Assembly (NCBI GenBank): GCA_030653385.1
Contig: JAURZM010000076.1
Span: 124,001 to 188,000 of the forward strand
Origin: Rubrivivax sp.
Lineage (GTDB): Bacteria > Pseudomonadota > Gammaproteobacteria > Burkholderiales > Burkholderiaceae_C
Length of the DNA: 64,000 nt
Reading direction: 5' to 3'
The translations under genes and the position numbers were made by a program. Each line of letters opens with the position of its first letter. The first letter of the stretch is position 1. Under the pieces are notes generated by a model. It searched no databases, was not told where the DNA came from, and saw only the letters and a program-made list of their open reading frames with translations. This document shows, in pieces, positions 60,405-64,000 of this stretch.

Positions 60405-62963
60405 ATGCACGATGGCCCCCTCAACCCCGCACCCGAGCCCTTGAGGCCGGGCGTGCGCATCGTCGGCCTCGGTGCCTCGGCCGGCGGGCTGGAGCCGCTG
60501 GAGCAGTTTCTGGGCAAGGTGCCGTCGAACAGCGGTCTGGCCTACCTGGTGGTCCAGCACATGGACCCGACCCACAAGACCTTGCTGGCCGAACTGCTGC
60601 AGCGGGTCACGGCCATGCCGGTGCACGAAGCGGTTGATGGCCATCGCATCGAAGCCGATTCGGTCTACGTCATTCCGCCCGACGCCGAACTGACGGTGCT
60701 GGCCGGTGCGCTGCAACTGGCCAAGCCCGGCGAACCACGCGGGCAGCGGCTGCCCATCGACGTGCTGTTTGCTTCCCTGGCACGCGAACTGGGTGACCAG
60801 GCCATCGGTGTCGTGTTGTCGGGCATGGGTTCTGACGGCACCCAGGGCCTGCAGGCGATCAAGACGCAGGGTGGCCTGACGCTGGCGCAGCAGCCCGACT
60901 CGGCGCAGTTCGATTCCATGCCCAGCAGTGCCATTGCCGCCGGCTGTGTCGACATCATTGCCGTGCCCGCCGACCTGCCCGTGCGCATCGTCAGCATCAC
61001 CGGGCCACAGCCCCGCAGTGATCGGCCCGCTGCAGAAGGGCCGAGCCACGCCAAAGCGCCACTCGAAACCATTCTGGCGTTGCTGCACGAGCACACACGC
61101 CACGACCTCGCGCTGTACAAATCGAACACGCTGGTGCGCCGCATTGCCCGGCGCATCGCCGTGCATGGCCTCGACTCGATGGAGTCCTACGCCGACTTCC
61201 TGCGCGCCAACCCGCAGGAGCTGAACCTGCTGTTCAAGGAACTGCTGATCGGCGTGACCTCGTTTTTCCGCGACCCCGAGGTCTGGCAGGACCTGCAGGA
61301 CAAGGTGCTGCCCGCCTTGATCGAACGGCATGCCGTGGGCGCCGGCCCGATGCGGGCCTGGGTGGTGGCCTGTTCGACTGGCGAAGAAGCCTACTCGCTG
61401 GCGATGGCCTTCATCGAAGCCCTGGACGCCGTGCCCGAAGGCAACAGACCCGACATGAAGATCTTTGCCACCGACCTGAACGCCGACGCCATTGCCGCGG
61501 CGCGTGGCGGTCGCTTTGCCGCTACCGTTGCCGCTGACCTGACACCCCAGCGGCTGGCGCGTTTTTTCGCCAAGCGGCCCGACGGTTACCAGATCGACAA
61601 ACGTGTGCGCGACATGGTGCTGTTTGCGCAGCACGACGTGACCATGGACCCGCCCTTCACGCGGCTGGACATCGTTTCCTGCCGCAACCTGATGATCTAC
61701 TTCGGCACCACGCTGCAAAGGCGCCTGGTGCCGCTGTTCCACTACAGTCTGCAGCCTGGCGGCGTGCTGTTGCTGGGCGCGTCGGAAACCGTCGGCCGCG
61801 CGCAGTCGCTGTTCCAGTCGCTCGATCAGAAGTCCAGGCTCTACTGGCGAAGCGACAATGGCGGGAACGGTGGCGCCGTGGTCTTCCCCACCTCACGGCG
61901 ATCGACCAAACGTTCAGCCCAGCAGGAGGCCCCCCTGGCACCCATCGACACCCCACCGACCAACCTGCAGGCGCTGGCCGATCACGTGCTGCTGCAGTCC
62001 TTCTCGCCTGCGGCGGTGTTGGTCAATGGCGGCGGCGACATCCTCTACATCAGCGGGCGCACGGGGCGCTACCTGGAACCGGCCGCAGGCAAGGCCAACT
62101 GGAACATCCATGTCATGGCGCGCCCCGCCATCCGCGCCCAGCTGGCCGTCGCCTTGCGGACAGCGCTGCAGGAAAAGAAGTCGATCGAGCTGCCGGCCCT
62201 GCGGCTGGACGACGAGACCACCACCGCGGTCGCCATCACCGTGCAGGCGCTGTCGCAGCCCAAGTCGCTGGCGGGCATGGCCATGATCGTCTTTCGGGAC
62301 GTGGTGGCCCACCCCAGCCGCCGAGGGCGTCGAACGTCGCCACCGGGCGCTGCAGACCAGGCCTTGAGCGAAGAACTGCTGCGTTCGCGCGAAGAGATCA
62401 GCGCACTGCGCCAGGAGATGCGTGCATCGCAGGAAGAATTGCAGGCCGCCAATGAAGAACTGCAGTCCACCAACGAAGAACTGCAGTCCGCCAACGAAGA
62501 GTTGACGACGTCCAAGGAAGAAGGGCAGTCGATGAACGAAGAGCTGCAGACCATCAATGGTGAACTGCAGACCAAGCTGGACGACCTGGCGCTGGCGCAA
62601 AGCGATATGCAGAACCTGCTCAACAGCACCGACATCGCCACGCTGTTTCTGGACAAACATCTCAACGTGCGACGCTACACCGAGCAGATGGCGAAGGTCA
62701 TCCACCTGCGTGAAGGCGACATCGGTCGGCCACTGAGTGAACTGGCCAGTACGCTGCAGTACCCCGATCTGCATGCCGACGTCAAAGAGACGCTGCGCAC
62801 GCTGGCCTTCAGCGAAAAGCAGATCGCCACCAGCGACGGCCATTGGTTCACCGTGCGCATCATGCCGTACCGCACGCTGGCCAACGTCATCCAAGGCGTG
62901 GTGATCACTTTCGTGGACATCACGGTTGCAAAAGAACTCGAATCGCGCCTGCGCAAGGCGTAG
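60405..62963 (+). CDS. CheB-CheR fusion protein with coiled coil and PAS domain
   Basis: An 852-residue protein. CheB methylesterase (residues 15-200) has Ser25 (GASAGG), His52 (VVQHMD) and Asp144 (GMGSDGT). CheR methyltransferase (220-490) has the SAM site ACSTGEEAYSLAMAF and DPPFTRLDIVSCRNLMIYF. A coiled coil at about residues 665-720 is built from repeated EELQ-x-x-NEEL units (EELQAANEELQSTNEEL). A PAS-10-like domain follows (730-850). No histidine kinase is attached, unlike many CheB-CheR-PAS-kinase hybrids. It should tune methylation of receptors or act in a cell-surface signalling route. ATG 60405 is the start. Confidence 0.93.
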   Translation: MHDGPLNPAPEPLRPGVRIVGLGASAGGLEPLEQFLGKVPSNSGLAYLVVQHMDPTHKTLLAELLQRVTAMPVHEAVDGHRIEADSVYVIPPDAELTVLAGALQLAKPGEPRGQRLPIDVLFASLARELGDQAIGVVLSGMGSDGTQGLQAIKTQGGLTLAQQPDSAQFDSMPSSAIAAGCVDIIAVPADLPVRIVSITGPQPRSDRPAAEGPSHAKAPLETILALLHEHTRHDLALYKSNTLVRRIARRIAVHGLDSMESYADFLRANPQELNLLFKELLIGVTSFFRDPEVWQDLQDKVLPALIERHAVGAGPMRAWVVACSTGEEAYSLAMAFIEALDAVPEGNRPDMKIFATDLNADAIAAARGGRFAATVAADLTPQRLARFFAKRPDGYQIDKRVRDMVLFAQHDVTMDPPFTRLDIVSCRNLMIYFGTTLQRRLVPLFHYSLQPGGVLLLGASETVGRAQSLFQSLDQKSRLYWRSDNGGNGGAVVFPTSRRSTKRSAQQEAPLAPIDTPPTNLQALADHVLLQSFSPAAVLVNGGGDILYISGRTGRYLEPAAGKANWNIHVMARPAIRAQLAVALRTALQEKKSIELPALRLDDETTTAVAITVQALSQPKSLAGMAMIVFRDVVAHPSRRGRRTSPPGAADQALSEELLRSREEISALRQEMRASQEELQAANEELQSTNEELQSANEELTTSKEEGQSMNEELQTINGELQTKLDDLALAQSDMQNLLNSTDIATLFLDKHLNVRRYTEQMAKVIHLREGDIGRPLSELASTLQYPDLHADVKETLRTLAFSEKQIATSDGHWFTVRIMPYRTLANVIQGVVITFVDITVAKELESRLRKA

Positions 62964-62999
62964 AGTGCCCTTACCGTGCCCGCTCTTCAGAAGGTTCCC

Positions 63000-63641
63000 A
63001 TGACCGAACTGTCCCTCCACGCCATCGAAGCGAAACGCCTGGAAGACCTTCGCCACCGGGCGGCTTCGCGGCTGATGGGGCCGGCTGCCGGCAAAGGCCG
63101 CAACGCCAGTGCCGCCGATGCGCTGACCGTGTTGCACGCGCTCGCCTCGTCGCCGGAAACCGCGGCTGACGCACTGACGCTGCTGCACGAACTGCAGGTG
63201 CACCAGGTGGAACTCGATCTGCAGGCACAGGAACTGCGCGAATCGCGCGCCGAGCTGGAATTGGCCCTGCGCCGGCAGATGGAGCTCTACGAACACCAAC
63301 CGGTGGGTGCGTTCACGATCGACACGCAACTGGTGCTGCGAGAACTGAACCAGACCGGCGCCGACATGCTGGGCATCGACCCCCAAGAAGCCCTTGGCCT
63401 GCCCCTGGATGCGTTTTTCAGCGCCGACGGCACACGACGCTTTCGGCTGGCGATGGCCAGCCTGGATGCCATGCAACAGGACGCCAACAAACAGCGTGTG
63501 TCATTGGACCTGGAACTGCGCCAGACAGACGGGGTCGGGCGGCCGGTTCATGCCAGCATCGGTGCCGACCCGGCAGGCGGCTATCTGGTGAGCCTGGCCC
63601 TGGCCGGCGACGAAAAGCCAGCACCTGCCCACCGGCCCTGA
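63000..63641 (+). CDS. PAS-domain protein
   Basis: A 213-residue cytoplasmic protein. An N-terminal helical region (AADALTVLHALASSPETAAD and LLHELQVHQVELDLQAQELR, a coiled-coil type dimer helix) precedes one PAS domain (about 95-200: AFTIDTQLVLRELNQTGADM and LGIDPQEALGLPLDAFF). No output domain is present, so it is probably a partner or adaptor of a kinase, maybe in the same pathway as the CheB-CheR fusion 36 bp upstream. ATG 63000 has AGAAGG upstream. Confidence 0.85.
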   Translation: MTELSLHAIEAKRLEDLRHRAASRLMGPAAGKGRNASAADALTVLHALASSPETAADALTLLHELQVHQVELDLQAQELRESRAELELALRRQMELYEHQPVGAFTIDTQLVLRELNQTGADMLGIDPQEALGLPLDAFFSADGTRRFRLAMASLDAMQQDANKQRVSLDLELRQTDGVGRPVHASIGADPAGGYLVSLALAGDEKPAPAHRP

Positions 63642-63643
63642 AG

Positions 63644-63655
63644 GCGCTGCAGCGC
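63644..63655. repeat. Perfect 12-bp palindrome GCGCTGCAGCGC
   Basis: Lies between the PAS gene stop and the convergent Crp/Fnr gene stop. Too short for a confident terminator; it may add to one. Confidence 0.3.
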
Positions 63656-63682
63656 AGGGCCCCGCGTGCCTCCAGCCCTGCT

Positions 63683-64000
63683 TCAGCAGGCCGTGCACAG
63701 CGGCAGCAGCCGGTCGTATTCAGCCTTCACGACGCCATAACACTCGCAGGTGCGGCGTTCCAGGCCGGGGCGGTCCAGCACCCTGACGTGGCCACGTGCG
63801 TAGCTGATCAGGCCCGCCTGCTGCAGCTTCAGCGCGGCCTCGGTCACGCCTTCCCGCCGCACGCCCAACATGTTGGCAATCAATTCTTGCGTCATGCTCA
63901 GGTCGTTGCCCGGCAGGCGGTCCAGGCTCAGCAGCAGCCACCGGCAGAGCTGCTGGTCGACCGAATGGTGCCGGTTGCACACTGCCGTCTGCGCCATCTG
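63683..64000 (-). CDS. Crp/Fnr-family regulator, C-terminal part (cut by window edge)
   Basis: Only the last 106 or so codons are inside the window. The Crp-type winged helix is seen: DLSMTQELIANMLGVRREGV then TEAALKLQQAGLISYARGHV, with RVLDRPGLERRTCECYGVVK after it. The cyclic-nucleotide-like sensor domain lies beyond base 64000. Cys residues near the end (CECYGVV, LCTAC) could be redox or metal sites. An apparent ATG at 63997 is probably internal. Confidence 0.8.
   Translation of the reverse strand, partial: QMAQTAVCNRHHSVDQQLCRWLLLSLDRLPGNDLSMTQELIANMLGVRREGVTEAALKLQQAGLISYARGHVRVLDRPGLERRTCECYGVVKAEYDRLLPLCTAC

Noticed and set aside
62400..62580. Direct DNA repeats of the GAAGAACTGCAGTCC type
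   Set aside because: They lie inside the CheB-CheR gene and encode its EELQ-NEEL coiled coil, so they are coding repeats, not a mobile or CRISPR element.

Overview
The window is high-GC DNA (roughly two thirds G+C by eye) that is densely packed with chromosomal genes. Gene content points to a betaproteobacterium of the order Burkholderiales, probably near Rubrivivax, Leptothrix, Ideonella or Sphaerotilus. The clues are a complete tripartite tricarboxylate transporter with a Bug-type binding protein, PEP-CTERM sorted exoproteins, many AraC and WYL regulators, and a modABC-modE molybdate locus. This placement is inferred from family knowledge, not from a marker gene. I saw no rRNA, tRNA, CRISPR array, prophage or intact insertion sequence.

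Layout. (1) 1-7.8 kb: a catabolic and uptake locus. On the minus strand lie a Zn alcohol dehydrogenase, an FAD subunit and a fused 2Fe-2S/molybdopterin hydroxylase that runs off the left edge. A divergent AraC regulator follows, then tctC-tctB-tctA and a CDP-alcohol phosphatidyltransferase. (2) 8-15.9 kb: a spondin-domain PEP-CTERM protein beside an OmpR-type two-component pair, a putative exported protein coupled to a peroxiredoxin-like protein with a divergent AraC regulator, a frameshifted lipoprotein gene and panE. (3) 16-24.4 kb: the least ordinary stretch. It holds an orphan 620-residue membrane protein, a DUF4394 PEP-CTERM protein, and a three-gene cluster (vanadium-haloperoxidase-like protein with a C-terminal beta-helix, LysM plus PhnD-like binding protein, two-pass membrane protein).

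(4) 24.7-44.5 kb: mostly single housekeeping and stress genes. These include two chemoreceptors, two methyltransferases divergent from an OsmC-AraC pair, a TonB/TolA-like envelope protein, a Nudix hydrolase, a tautomerase, SugE, a glutathione transferase and two WYL regulators. A small lipoprotein here has a knottin-like cysteine pattern. (5) 44.8-48.2 kb: modA-modB-modC-modE with a good ModE operator at the modA start codon. Molybdenum supply fits the molybdopterin hydroxylase at the left edge. (6) 48.4-60.3 kb: periplasmic oxidation and respiration. A sorbosone-dehydrogenase-like lipoprotein and a membrane-bound PQQ dehydrogenase flank a translationally coupled cytochrome c oxidase cluster (subunit II, fused I/III, small membrane protein, CtaG). 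(7) 60.4-64 kb: a CheB-CheR fusion, a PAS protein and the 3' part of a Crp/Fnr regulator cut by the right edge.

How it may work together: PQQ enzymes would pass electrons from periplasmic sugars through quinone to the aa3/caa3-type oxidase. The TTT importer and the molybdo-hydroxylase/alcohol dehydrogenase probably serve uptake and oxidation of one unknown organic acid or aromatic compound under the divergent AraC regulator.
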